In this document: in pieces, positions 23,177 to 31,571 of the stretch
Numbering within the stretch: position 1 is the first letter of the stretch
Layout of the letters: every line of letters begins with the position of its first letter
Assembly (NCBI GenBank): GCA_009594865.1
Contig: VOPT01000073.1
Span: 1-40,792, forward strand
Direction of reading: 5' to 3'
From: Nitrospira sp.
GTDB taxonomy: Bacteria > Nitrospirota > Nitrospiria > Nitrospirales > Nitrospiraceae
DNA length: 40,792 nt
The notes under the pieces: model-generated
Database searches by the model: none
Told to the model about the DNA's origin: nothing
The model's input: only the letters and a program-made list of their open reading frames with translations
Made by a program: the position numbers and the translations under genes

Positions 23177-23686
23177 ATGGCAACAGTGCGGAAAGGCGTA
23201 ATTTTGGTGGGGCACGGCGGGATTCCCAGAGGCTGCCCTCAAGACATGGTGACGAAACTCAAGCGGCTTGAGGCGCAGCGGCGCGCGGCGAAGCAACCGG
23301 CGTCGGCAGAGGAGATGGAGTTAGACGCCAAGATCCGCCAATGGCCGAGGAATGCGGAGACCGATCCCTATCAGGCAGGGCTTGAGGCGGTGGCCGCGCA
23401 ACTACGCGCGAAGCTGGGTGATGTAGTGTTCGCAGTGGCCTATAACGAGTTTTGTGCGCCGACGTTAGAAGAATCGGTCGAGCAGCTCGCCAAGCAGGGC
23501 GCGACCCATATTACCGTGGCGACCACGATGTTTACGCCTGGCGGTTCTCACTCGGAGGTGGAGATCCCGGAAATTCTCGAACATCTCCGGCCTCAGTATC
23601 CTGGCGTCGAACTCCGGTATGCCTGGCCGTTTGATCTTGGCATGGTCGCCGGGACTTTGGCTGAACAGGTCCGTCGATTCTCTTGA
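23177..23686 (+). CDS. CbiX-like sirohydrochlorin cobalt/ferrochelatase
   Basis: 169 aa single-domain chelatase of the CbiX/SirB class. The first metal ligand is His13 (VILVGHGGIPRG) and the second is His125 in MFTPGGSHSEVEIPE, the family's usual pair. A ~35-residue charged insertion (about 22-60, KLKRLEAQRRAAKQPASAEE and on) after the first ligand is unusual for small CbiX. The family puts Co2+ (cobalamin route) or Fe2+ (siroheme route) into sirohydrochlorin. GGAGG lies about ten bases before the ATG at 23177. It closes the run under the B12/MerR regulator, which makes a cobalamin link attractive; a siroheme role is the alternative. Confidence 0.85.
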   Translation: MATVRKGVILVGHGGIPRGCPQDMVTKLKRLEAQRRAAKQPASAEEMELDAKIRQWPRNAETDPYQAGLEAVAAQLRAKLGDVVFAVAYNEFCAPTLEESVEQLAKQGATHITVATTMFTPGGSHSEVEIPEILEHLRPQYPGVELRYAWPFDLGMVAGTLAEQVRRFS

Positions 23687-23875
23687 AGAGGGATTGAGCG
23701 GGTTGGATGGTCCTGTGAACGCGGCGCATGGAGAGGCGTGTGGGCGATAGGTCGTCGTGGTGAATCGTTGATGCCATCTGTGTTCAGACCGGTGTAGAAT
23801 CAGCCACCGTGTTGACGAGCCGGCACAGCCGTGGTGGCTTGATGAACCGGCCTTCAAGGGAGCACGAGACCTATT

Positions 23876-24451
23876 ATGCTGCAAGACGAACTTGTCGCCG
23901 CGTTTCACAAGACGCAGTCGTTCAAATGGGATCCGAAGGGCGGCTTTAAGCTGGCCTCGGGGTTGCTCAGTCCGTTTTATGTGGATTGCCGGACGCTGAT
24001 GGCGTTTCCCCATGCCCGCCACGTGGTCGCCAAGAACGCCTTGGAGGTGATCGGGGATCTCCATATTGACTGCCTTGGCGGGCTGGAGATCGGGGCGATC
24101 TCGATCGCCACGTCCATCTCGGATTATGCCTATGCGGCTGCTCCTCGCCGCGAATGGCGCACGTTTTTTGTGCGGAAGCAGGCAAAGGACCATGGGCTCG
24201 GCCGATTAGTAGAAGGAGTCGTGCAAACCGGAGATCGCGCCCTAATCGTGGATGACGTGTTGACGTCCGGCGGATCTGTGGTGAAAGCGATTACTGCGGC
24301 TCGTGAAGCCGGGTTGAACGTCACAGACGCGCTGGTGATCGTCGATCGAAAAGAGCAAGAGGGCCGCGCCCGTGTCGAGCAGACGGGCGTGCGAGTCATG
24401 AGTCTCCTGACGATTGATGATTTGATGAAGGGCGGTCCGATTTCTCTCTGA
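23876..24451 (+). CDS. pyrE: Orotate phosphoribosyltransferase
   Basis: Pyrimidine synthesis enzyme that joins orotate to PRPP to form OMP; cytosolic, 191 aa. The PRPP-binding motif is ALIVDDVLTSGGSV at about residues 121-134; the orotate/PRPP loop is FFVRKQAKDHGLG and the N-terminal part has FKLASGLLSPFYVDCR. The ATG at 23876 has only a weak ribosome site. It stands alone, 189 bases after the CbiX-like gene, and converges with the lipoprotein gene at 24452, stop to stop. Confidence 0.95.
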   Translation: MLQDELVAAFHKTQSFKWDPKGGFKLASGLLSPFYVDCRTLMAFPHARHVVAKNALEVIGDLHIDCLGGLEIGAISIATSISDYAYAAAPRREWRTFFVRKQAKDHGLGRLVEGVVQTGDRALIVDDVLTSGGSVVKAITAAREAGLNVTDALVIVDRKEQEGRARVEQTGVRVMSLLTIDDLMKGGPISL

Positions 24452-24763
24452 CTATTTGCACTGGAACTGAATGCCCCACCGCCGTTCCTCGACCACGTCG
24501 CTTGATCCTGCAACAGGACTGGCCTGACGAAGGCGACCTTTCGTTTCCCCTTCTCGCACGATCGCATACCCGCCCGGGCATTTCTGTTCCATCAGACGCA
24601 CGGCTTCCCTTCGGAAGGACGACAGCAGGGTACCCTGTTCGGCTCGATAGGGATACACGACCACTCCTCCGCCGGCGTTGTCCTTCACGAGGAGGGCGCC
24701 TTCGCCGCAGCTTGCCAGAACGAGCGAGACGGTCAGGACGGTCCAGCTTGACCACCTTTTCAT
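24452..24763 (-). CDS. Small predicted lipoprotein, 103 aa
   Basis: A lipoprotein signal peptide, MKRWSSWTVLTVSLVLASCG, with lipobox LASC places the acylated Cys at residue 19. The mature part (LLVKDNAGGGVVVYPYRAEQ, then LLSSFRREAVRLMEQKCPGG and WGIQFQCK) has two more Cys and looks like a small alpha/beta domain. I chose the ATG at 24763 because the signal peptide starts there; an upstream ATG at 24784 adds MLYDKSP. Neither has a good ribosome site. It converges with pyrE. The function is unknown. Confidence 0.75.
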   Translation of the reverse strand: MKRWSSWTVLTVSLVLASCGEGALLVKDNAGGGVVVYPYRAEQGTLLSSFRREAVRLMEQKCPGGYAIVREGETKGRLRQASPVAGSSDVVEERRWGIQFQCK

Positions 24764-24828
24764 AGGGCTTTTATCATACAGCATATGTCACGCCCCTATT
24801 CCGGCTCGTCAAAAGGAGAGAGATCGCC

Positions 24829-25254
24829 ATGCGATACCTTACGTCTATCATGTGTGGGCTCTGTCTGTGTGGTCTTTTGCTCGATGGTCCTCAATCGGCC
24901 GTTGCGTATCACTCGTATGTGCTGAGCGTGCAACAGTTGCGGGCCGGTCTCATGAAGGCCTCGTCGACGAGTGCCAAGGGTTTTGTGCTCGTCGATGTGC
25001 GTTCCCCTGATGAGCATGCCTCCGGCATGATTCCGGGCACCGATCTGAACATTGATTTTCGCGAAATGAAAACTCGCCATCGGGAGCTGGGGGCGAAGTT
25101 GGACGATCATATCGTCGTCTACTGCCAATCCGGTCATCGCAGCAACATTGCCGCCGAGACTCTGGCCGATCTCGGCTACACGCATGTCTACAATGTGGTG
25201 GGGAGCATGAATGCCTGGACCGAGGCCGGCTTTCCCGTCTCTCCTGGCCGATAG
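24829..25254 (+). CDS. Exported rhodanese-like protein, 141 aa
   Basis: A signal peptide (ending near SAVAY, residue 27) precedes a single rhodanese domain: FVLVDVRSPDEHASGMIPGT, IVVYCQSGHRSN with the catalytic Cys99, and the closing YNVVGSMNAWTEAGFPV. The active loop CQSGHRS is of sulfurtransferase size. It should act in the periplasm, carrying sulfur or cyanide-detoxifying activity; substrates are unknown. GGAGAG lies before the ATG. It converges with the next gene, with one base between stops. Confidence 0.92.
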   Translation: MRYLTSIMCGLCLCGLLLDGPQSAVAYHSYVLSVQQLRAGLMKASSTSAKGFVLVDVRSPDEHASGMIPGTDLNIDFREMKTRHRELGAKLDDHIVVYCQSGHRSNIAAETLADLGYTHVYNVVGSMNAWTEAGFPVSPGR

Positions 25255-25255
25255 A

Positions 25256-26182
25256 TCATCGCCCGTGAGTTGAGGGTGACGAGGCTGAAGCCGGTGCGCC
25301 GCGCGCCGGCGTGCGTGGACTGATACCGATCACCGTCGGCAGCGGAATGTGTACGCCTGTCGTGCCCGCCAGAAGCGATCGCCATCCGGCCTGCGACGTG
25401 GTTTCCTGGACCGCGTGCAGCAGGTCCGGACTCGCGACAACATCGGACGATGCGCCTCCATCCATGGCCATGGCCTGCTGAAGCGTCGGTAGTTGCCGAT
25501 GTAAACAGTCGGCAAGGTGGTGGAGCGACACGACATCCACTGTCTTGATCACGAGAATGGACCCCTGCCCGTCCTCCGCTACCACGGTTTGAAAGGCCCG
25601 TTTCCCGCTATCCCGAACCCGGAGTTTTCCGGTTCGGTCGAATAACATCAACGACTGTGCGGCCTCTCGATATACTGGTCGCTCTTCGGTAAATCCCTCG
25701 AAGGCAAGATCCAGCACGCGCGCTTTTTTCAGCGTTCCGTCGGTGGGTTCTGCGGCGAAAAGCCCCTGCCAGGAATGGTGTTTCTTGGTGCCGAGCGAAC
25801 GCCCTTCCTTCAAGAGTACACCTAGGTATGAATAGTCCTCTCGAAACAGTCCCGCATTGAATAGGACATACGCATCGGTCCGTTGCTGCCAGTCGTGAAT
25901 CGAGATGGGGGCCCGCAGCCCTTCATCGCGAAATTGGTGAATGGAGAAGCGGTACCGCTCAGGATCGATCTGCAGCATGAGCAGCGAGGGAACCTGGGGG
26001 CAAGCCTCCAGGGGGTTCCACAGCGCAACGTGCATGCCAGCGGTTAATCGTTCCCAGGGGACCGGTTGCGCTAATGCCGTGGCCGCTTGAAACGCTCCCT
26101 CATGACTGAGTGAGAGCACGCAGGCGCCTATCAGGATCAATCGATGAAGGGCTTGGGGTGTGTATCGGTGATGGTCGATCAT
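25256..26182 (-). CDS. Exported phosphodiester glycosidase (NAGPA-domain) family protein
   Basis: About 308 aa. The N-terminal hydrophobic segment (LHRLILIGACVLSLS) is a likely signal peptide. The NAGPA-like domain is recognisable: LWNPLEACPQVPSLLMLQID, DAYVLFNAGLFREDYSYLGV, LLKEGRSLGT, and the signature AMAMDGGASSDVV near residue 260, matching the DGGGSS block of phosphodiester glycosidases. Family members cleave sugar phosphodiesters, for example in capsule or teichoic acids. I prefer the ATG at 26182 to the one at 26224; neither has a good ribosome site. It is a lone gene here and its substrate cannot be told. Confidence 0.8.
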   Translation of the reverse strand: MIDHHRYTPQALHRLILIGACVLSLSHEGAFQAATALAQPVPWERLTAGMHVALWNPLEACPQVPSLLMLQIDPERYRFSIHQFRDEGLRAPISIHDWQQRTDAYVLFNAGLFREDYSYLGVLLKEGRSLGTKKHHSWQGLFAAEPTDGTLKKARVLDLAFEGFTEERPVYREAAQSLMLFDRTGKLRVRDSGKRAFQTVVAEDGQGSILVIKTVDVVSLHHLADCLHRQLPTLQQAMAMDGGASSDVVASPDLLHAVQETTSQAGWRSLLAGTTGVHIPLPTVIGISPRTPARGAPASASSPSTHGR

Positions 26183-26299
26183 CGAGACCCGGGGGCGTTC
26201 ATGGTGTCGTGAAAGAGGCGGCATGGAATGCCTTGCGCAGCCTCAGTATAAAAAGGATGGCCACAGGGGTCAAATCATTCGGCTGGTGGCATTACCTCA

Positions 26300-27949
26300 T
26301 CAGGAGGCGCGCGCACTGCGCGAACTGTGCTCCGACGGAGCATGCGGTTGGGGGAGCTGTCCCGTTGCCGAGGTGGAGGAGTCGAGTAAGGCGCGTACGG
26401 TGCGCAGCAGAAGATCCGGGGTGAAGGGTTTCTGCAAAAACGTGGTTCGATGGGGATCCATGCCGCTGTTCACGGAAATATCGTCCAGGTACCCCGACAT
26501 GAACAGGACCCGTAAGTTCGGCTTGATGACGGAGAGATGTTGCGCCAGTTCCCGGCCGTTCATGCCGGGCATAACCACGTCGGTGAGCAGAAGATCGACG
26601 TGATAGCTTTGTTGCGTGGCGGTCAAACAGGCTTCCACGCCATTCTTCGCTTCGATGACTTGATATCCTGTTTTCGTCAATTCATACCGGATCAAGTCAC
26701 GCACACCGCCGTCGTCTTCGACCAGGAGAATCGTCTCCGATCCTTCGCGCGGCCGGCCTTGCGGTTTTTCGGCACGGGCGGCAGACGTCTGCGGGTTTGC
26801 GCGCGGGAAGTACAGGTCGAAGGTGGTGCCGTGTCCGACCTGGCTCCAGACATCGATGCCACCCCCGCATGTGGTGACGATCCCGAATACGGTCGATAGC
26901 CCGAGGCCCGTACCCTTGCGTTCCTCTTTCGTCGTAAAAAACGGCTCAAATAAATGCGCGAGGACCTCGGCATCCATGCCACAGCCGGTATCGGTGACCG
27001 TCAGTTTGACATAGTGCCCCAGCGGCAAGGGGTGGAGATGATGCATGGGGGTACGCGCGAGTTCCGTCTGCGACGTTTCAATGGCCAGCAAGCCCCCGTT
27101 GGGCATCGCATCCCGGGCGTTGACGACCAAGTTCATGAGCACTTGTTCCAGTTGGCCAGGATCGGCTTTGACATGACCGTGATGGGGATCGGGGCGGATG
27201 ACCAGTTGGATATCCTCGCCGATGAGGCGCCGGAGCATGCCCTCCACATTGCCCAGGATGGAATTCAACGGCAGCACCTGCGGCTCTACCGGCTGCTTGC
27301 GGCTGAAAGCCATGAGTTGGCGAATTAAACTCGCGGCCCGCTCTCCGGCCTTTTGCATCTCTTCAACCTTCGCGCGAATCGGGTTGCCGGCGGGTAGTTC
27401 TCCGAGGAGCACCTGGCTGTGCCCCATAATAACTGTGAGGAGATTGTTGAAGTCGTGAGCCAGTCCCCCTGCAAGGCGGCCGACGGCTTCCATTTTCTGC
27501 GCCTGGCGGAACTGTTTTTCGCTCATGCGCAGCGCGTCTTCGGCCCGTTTGCGTTCAAGGCGCTCGTCAAGCTCGCGTAGGGTCCGTTTAATGGACGGCA
27601 CCAACCTGCCCAGGCGTTGCTTGAAAATATAGTCGGTCGCCCCGCGTTGCATCATGTCGATGGCGAGGTCTTCGCCCTGCGTCGCAGAGACGAAGAGAAA
27701 CGGCACCTCCGGATGCAGGGTCCGGGCGAGGCCGAGCGCGGCGGCTCCGTCAAAACCTGGTACAGTGGTGTCGGCGAGAATGAGGCTGAAGCCTTCCTGG
27801 CGGAGGGCTGCGAGAAACTCCTCACGCGTCTGGACGCGCTTGGGTTGGCACAGAATGCCGGCCTCTCGGAGCGTGGAATCGATCAATTCCGCGTCTGCCG
27901 GGTTGCTCTCAAGATGGATGAATCGCAGAGGCTGAGTCATCGTCTGCAT
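26300..27949 (-). CDS. Hybrid histidine kinase (REC-HisKA-HATPase-REC)
   Basis: 549 aa, no membrane segment. The N-terminal receiver (1-120) has Asp60 (LILADTTVPGFDG) but only one acid where two are usual (LESNPADA). The HisKA box is GRLAGGLAHDFNNLL and the ATPase has VLMNLVVNARDAM, DTGCGMD and GTGLGLSTVFG. A second receiver (about 405-525) is complete: LLVEDDGGVRD, LLLTDVVMPGMNG and the Lys in FLQKPF. The Ser/Pro/His tail is likely disordered. It is the last gene of a three-gene signalling operon, 10 bases after the single receiver. The input is probably phosphotransfer through the N-terminal receiver. Confidence 0.93.
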   Translation of the reverse strand: MQTMTQPLRFIHLESNPADAELIDSTLREAGILCQPKRVQTREEFLAALRQEGFSLILADTTVPGFDGAAALGLARTLHPEVPFLFVSATQGEDLAIDMMQRGATDYIFKQRLGRLVPSIKRTLRELDERLERKRAEDALRMSEKQFRQAQKMEAVGRLAGGLAHDFNNLLTVIMGHSQVLLGELPAGNPIRAKVEEMQKAGERAASLIRQLMAFSRKQPVEPQVLPLNSILGNVEGMLRRLIGEDIQLVIRPDPHHGHVKADPGQLEQVLMNLVVNARDAMPNGGLLAIETSQTELARTPMHHLHPLPLGHYVKLTVTDTGCGMDAEVLAHLFEPFFTTKEERKGTGLGLSTVFGIVTTCGGGIDVWSQVGHGTTFDLYFPRANPQTSAARAEKPQGRPREGSETILLVEDDGGVRDLIRYELTKTGYQVIEAKNGVEACLTATQQSYHVDLLLTDVVMPGMNGRELAQHLSVIKPNLRVLFMSGYLDDISVNSGMDPHRTTFLQKPFTPDLLLRTVRALLDSSTSATGQLPQPHAPSEHSSRSARAS

Positions 27950-27959
27950 CGAGACGGAG

Positions 27960-28427
27960 TTAGGTGGACCGGCCGGCTGCCCGGCTGGTTCTTTCGGGGG
28001 GCGGTTCGTTGATCATGCCCCAGAATACGCCGAGCTCTTTGACCGCTTTGAGAAACTGATGGAACTCCACCGGCTTGACGACATACGCGTTGGCCCCAAG
28101 TGCATAACTTTCAGCCAAATCGCGTTCTTCACGGGAGGATGTGAGCATCACGACGGGGATCGGTCTGAGAGCCGCGTCGTTCTTGATCGTACGGAGGACC
28201 TCAAGGCCATCGACCTTCGGCATTTTCAAATCGAGCAGGACCACGGCAGGATTCCCTTGGAGCCGCGTTTTGAAGTGGCCTCGGCAATAGAGGTAGTCCA
28301 ATACTTCTGCGCCATCGTGGCAGAGAATGACCTTGTCGGCCAGATGATGCTCTTCCATGGCCGCGAGCGCCAGTTCGGCGTCGCGCGGATTGTCTTCGGC
28401 GAGCAAAATGGGTTTCGAAGCGGTCAT
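27960..28427 (-). CDS. Single-domain response regulator (Rcp1-like)
   Basis: 155 aa receiver without output domain: acidic pair Glu11-Asp12 (LLAEDNPRDAEL), phospho-acceptor Asp66 (VVLLDLKMPKVDG), the Thr of VVMLTSSREERD and Lys of YVVKPVEF. The extended loop (DYLYCRGHFKTR) is typical of Rcp1-type partners of phytochrome-like or CHASE-type kinases. Its ATG overlaps the kinase stop (ATGA), so the two are coupled. It probably passes phosphate from the CHASE3 kinase to a further partner, such as the hybrid kinase next door. Confidence 0.94.
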   Translation of the reverse strand: MTASKPILLAEDNPRDAELALAAMEEHHLADKVILCHDGAEVLDYLYCRGHFKTRLQGNPAVVLLDLKMPKVDGLEVLRTIKNDAALRPIPVVMLTSSREERDLAESYALGANAYVVKPVEFHQFLKAVKELGVFWGMINEPPPERTSRAAGRST

Positions 28428-29917
28428 GCCAAGAGCCTCACTCTCGGGAGGCTGACGTAAAAGGTGGCACCTTCGCCAAGCGCACCTTCCGCCCAGGTTT
28501 TCCCCCCATGCCGATGAATAATGCGTCTGACATTGGCCAATCCAATGCCTGTCCCTTCAAACTCATCCGCTCGATGGAGCCGTTGAAACACCCCAAAGAG
28601 CTTGTTGGCGTAACGCATATCGAATCCTACCCCATTATCGCGTACGAATAACACCGCTTCATCCGGCCCGTTGTCCAGACTGCCGATTTCGATCTTGGCC
28701 TGTTGCCTGGTCCCGGTAAATTTAATGGCGTTCGCAATGAGATTCATAAAGACCTGCCGCAACATGGCCGCGTCTCCGGTCACATCAGGGAGTTCAGCGA
28801 TTGTCCATGAGATTGCGCGATCTTGCAAGTCATGTCGAAGATCGTGCCGCAAGGCGGCGATTAAGTGATTCAGATTGACCGTGCCGCGCAGCATTTCCTG
28901 CCGCCCCATGCGCGAAAACACCAACAGATCGTCGATGAGTTGTCCCATCCTGGTGGCGGATTCAGAGATTGTCTGCAAGTAGCGTTTCGCCTTGTCATCA
29001 AGCGAGATCGCTCCGGCTTTTGCGAGGAGCGAGGCATAGCCGTCAATGTGCCGGAGCGGCGCGCGCAAGTCGTGCGACACGGAATAGCTGAACGCCTCCA
29101 GCTCTTTATTGGCGGCTTCCAGAAGTTCTCCCCGGCGGTGGAGCTCGTCGGCAATCCGGCGTCGCTCAGTAATGTCATGCCGGATCAAGTAGTACACGGC
29201 CGCGAGGAGCACGAACAGCAGGAGCGCTCCGATGGTCAATAGAATGATGCTGGAGCGGGTGGTCGTGGTCGATTCAATGACTCGTTGGGCGAGTGCTTTC
29301 GTCTCCTCCTGATCCATCTGGCCCTGCAGGCGCCTGGCTGACTCGAGGGCCGTTTTGGCGACGCCCGTGAGGGCCATTCCCCGCACTGAGTCAAAACCAG
29401 TCTTGGCGCGTAGGTCGATGGCGGCGCGTTCCTCCTGCAATTGCTGAGTGATCAACTGTTCCAGATCGCTTACATGGGCGCGTTGGGTGCTCTCCGGATC
29501 AGTCAGTTCCCGTAGATAGCGAACATATTCGGGCGCGCGTTCCCGCAAGGTGTGATAGGCGGCCAGATAGCTCTCGTCTCCGGTGACGAGGAACCGACGA
29601 TGGCCATTTTCCGCGTCGTCGATGGCTTCTCCGGTTGCACCGAGAAACTGGATGAACTCGTGGCTCCGTTTATCCAAGTCACCATTGCGAATGAGGACGA
29701 TCATGTTGCGATAGGAGATGGCGGAAATAACCAGGATGCCGGCAAAGACGAGTCCGAATCCGGCCAGGACGCGCTGTTCGATTGATCGCCTTTGAAATAT
29801 CTGAACCAGCGGCGTGAAGAACGAAGCTCCGCTCAGACGCTGTTCAGCCCGCGGGGCGGCAGGAAATGGGGAGTCGAGCCCGACGTCGACGGGTTGGTGG
29901 CGGTTCGGTTCGTCCAT
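28424..29917 (-). CDS. Membrane CHASE3-type sensor histidine kinase
   Basis: 497 aa. Two membrane helices, about 53-72 (FGLVFAGILVISAISY) and 222-245 (SIILLTIGALLLFVLLAAVY), enclose a helical periplasmic CHASE3-like domain (HEFIQFLGATGEAIDDAENG, HRRFLVTGDESYLAAYH). The cytosolic part has a HisKA (FSYSVSHDLRAPLRHIDGYA) and an HATPase (MNLIANAIKFTG, DNGVGFDMRYANKLFGVFQR, GTGIGLANVRRI). CHASE3 ligands are unknown. The ATG at 29917 has a weak ribosome site. It is the first gene of the signalling operon and is downstream of nuoN on the same strand, with a 157-base gap. Confidence 0.93.
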   Translation of the reverse strand: MDEPNRHQPVDVGLDSPFPAAPRAEQRLSGASFFTPLVQIFQRRSIEQRVLAGFGLVFAGILVISAISYRNMIVLIRNGDLDKRSHEFIQFLGATGEAIDDAENGHRRFLVTGDESYLAAYHTLRERAPEYVRYLRELTDPESTQRAHVSDLEQLITQQLQEERAAIDLRAKTGFDSVRGMALTGVAKTALESARRLQGQMDQEETKALAQRVIESTTTTRSSIILLTIGALLLFVLLAAVYYLIRHDITERRRIADELHRRGELLEAANKELEAFSYSVSHDLRAPLRHIDGYASLLAKAGAISLDDKAKRYLQTISESATRMGQLIDDLLVFSRMGRQEMLRGTVNLNHLIAALRHDLRHDLQDRAISWTIAELPDVTGDAAMLRQVFMNLIANAIKFTGTRQQAKIEIGSLDNGPDEAVLFVRDNGVGFDMRYANKLFGVFQRLHRADEFEGTGIGLANVRRIIHRHGGKTWAEGALGEGATFYVSLPRVRLLA

Positions 29918-30074
29918 GCCTACAGTGAAAGCTCCGAGATATGCAAACGGGAGCCCGGGAAATGCGCGTCAAAGACTGTGACGCAATCGGGAGACTGCAC
30001 GCCCATTGTACCAGAAGGTATTGAGAGGCGAAGAGAATTGATGGAAGCTGAAAACCTCGACGCTGACCGAGTCT

Positions 30075-31571
30075 TCAGCCTCCGAACGGTGTGACCGGAG
30101 GAGTCACGGAGGCGGCAGGTCCAATGAGATTGGAAAACATGAGCGTGGCTGCCACAGCCCAATCGAGGAACGGTTGTGGATAGATGCCGATCACGAGCGT
30201 TCCAGCCAACCCGACATAGATCACCGCTCGCAAGGGACCCGTGGTCTTGATGGGAGAGGAGTCGAGCGGTTCGTTGATGTACATCTTTTTCACGACGATG
30301 AGGTAGTAGTACATCGAGACGACGATATTGACGAGGCCGACGGTAATCAGAATGTAGAGACCTTCTTTGATCGCCGCGACAAAAATATACAGCTTTCCGA
30401 TAAAGCCGGCGAGGGGAGGAACGCCTGCCAGTGAGAGGAGGAAAATTAACATGGCAAATGCCAGAAAGGGCGAGCGCCGGTTGAGTCCGCGATAATCGTC
30501 GATCTCATCACTCCCGACCGAATTGCTGATCGCCATGATGACCGCGAAGGCTCCAAGATTGGCGAAGAGGTAGGTCAGGAGATAGAACAGAATCGAGTCG
30601 GTGCCCATCTTGGTGCCTGCGGCCAGGCCGATCAGCACATTTCCGACCTGGGCGATACCTGAATAGGCCAGCAAACGCTTAATGTTTCGCTGTGCGATCG
30701 CCACGATGTTGCCATAGGTCATCGACAGGATCGAGGCGGCGACAATGAGCAAGGCCCAGGCAGGCTTGAATGTCGCCAGTGCCACAAGGAACAACCGGAG
30801 CAGGATGGCGAAAGCTGCGACTTTCGGGGCGATGGAGAGGAAGGCGGTCACAGGTGTCGGTGCGCCGTGATACGTATCCGGAATCCAGGAGTGAAACGGG
30901 ACGGCTCCAATCTTGAATCCTAACGCCGCGAAGATCAGCAGAAAGCCGATGACTAATCCCGTCGTCGGGGCTGCGCCGGTCATATCTGAAAAGACGAGTT
31001 TGCCTGTTTCGCCATAGACGAGGCTGATACCGTAGGCCAGCAATCCTGCCGCGAAGACCCCCAGGATAAAGAACTTGAGACCTGCCTCGTTTGAGGCCAT
31101 GTCGTCCCGGAGATAGGAGACCAGCACGTAGAAGCCAAACGTCGCGAATTCCAGTGTGACGAAGAGTGATAAGAGGTCGTTGGCGGAGGCCATGAACATC
31201 ATGCCTAGCGCCGACATCGCCACGAGGAAATAATACTCGCCTCGAAAGAGGGAGAATCGATGCACATAGTCGATCGAGAGGAGAATGACCAGGATGGTGG
31301 CCAGGAGGATCATGACTTTGAAAAAGATCGCCATCCGATCCACGACGAACATCTTCCCGAACAGGGTGCCGGTGATGCCGGTCATGTCGAACCATGCGAG
31401 ACAGGCCAGAGTGATGATCACGCCGAAAATGGTCAGGTAGGCTAACTGTTCCTGTACGATGCGCTTGAACGAAAAATCTACAGCCAGGACGACGCACAGC
31501 CAGAGCGTGAGAAACAGCTCAGGTAGCAGGAGGAGAAGATCGCTGGCTGAAAGCGTCAGGGAGAAAGTCAT
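30075..31571 (-). CDS. nuoN: NADH-quinone oxidoreductase subunit N
   Basis: Antiporter-like, proton-pumping membrane subunit of complex I; 498 aa, about 14 helices. Family blocks: EFATFGFYVLVSYLRDD with the TM5 Glu, KFFILGVFAAGLLAYG, AVPFHSWIPDTYHGAPTPVT, and KRLLAYSGIAQVGNVLIGLA. Its ATG overlaps the nuoM stop (ATGA). It ends the operon. No clear terminator was seen before the kinase gene downstream. Confidence 0.96.
   Translation of the reverse strand: MTFSLTLSASDLLLLLPELFLTLWLCVVLAVDFSFKRIVQEQLAYLTIFGVIITLACLAWFDMTGITGTLFGKMFVVDRMAIFFKVMILLATILVILLSIDYVHRFSLFRGEYYFLVAMSALGMMFMASANDLLSLFVTLEFATFGFYVLVSYLRDDMASNEAGLKFFILGVFAAGLLAYGISLVYGETGKLVFSDMTGAAPTTGLVIGFLLIFAALGFKIGAVPFHSWIPDTYHGAPTPVTAFLSIAPKVAAFAILLRLFLVALATFKPAWALLIVAASILSMTYGNIVAIAQRNIKRLLAYSGIAQVGNVLIGLAAGTKMGTDSILFYLLTYLFANLGAFAVIMAISNSVGSDEIDDYRGLNRRSPFLAFAMLIFLLSLAGVPPLAGFIGKLYIFVAAIKEGLYILITVGLVNIVVSMYYYLIVVKKMYINEPLDSSPIKTTGPLRAVIYVGLAGTLVIGIYPQPFLDWAVAATLMFSNLIGPAASVTPPVTPFGG

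Noticed and set aside
12957..23686. The 10.7-kb run as a mobile island
   Set aside because: No integrase, transposase, flanking direct repeat or nearby tRNA end was seen, and base composition looks like the surroundings.
23812..23840. pyrE promoter at TTGACG
   Set aside because: The sequence 17 bases downstream does not resemble a -10 element.
23465..24193. 242-codon minus-strand frame over the CbiX-like/pyrE gap
   Set aside because: It runs antisense to both certain genes and has no motif.
29918..30074. Promoter of the CHASE3 kinase, TTGACG at 29972-29967
   Set aside because: No acceptable -10 hexamer lies at 16-18 bases; the kinase may be read through from nuoN.
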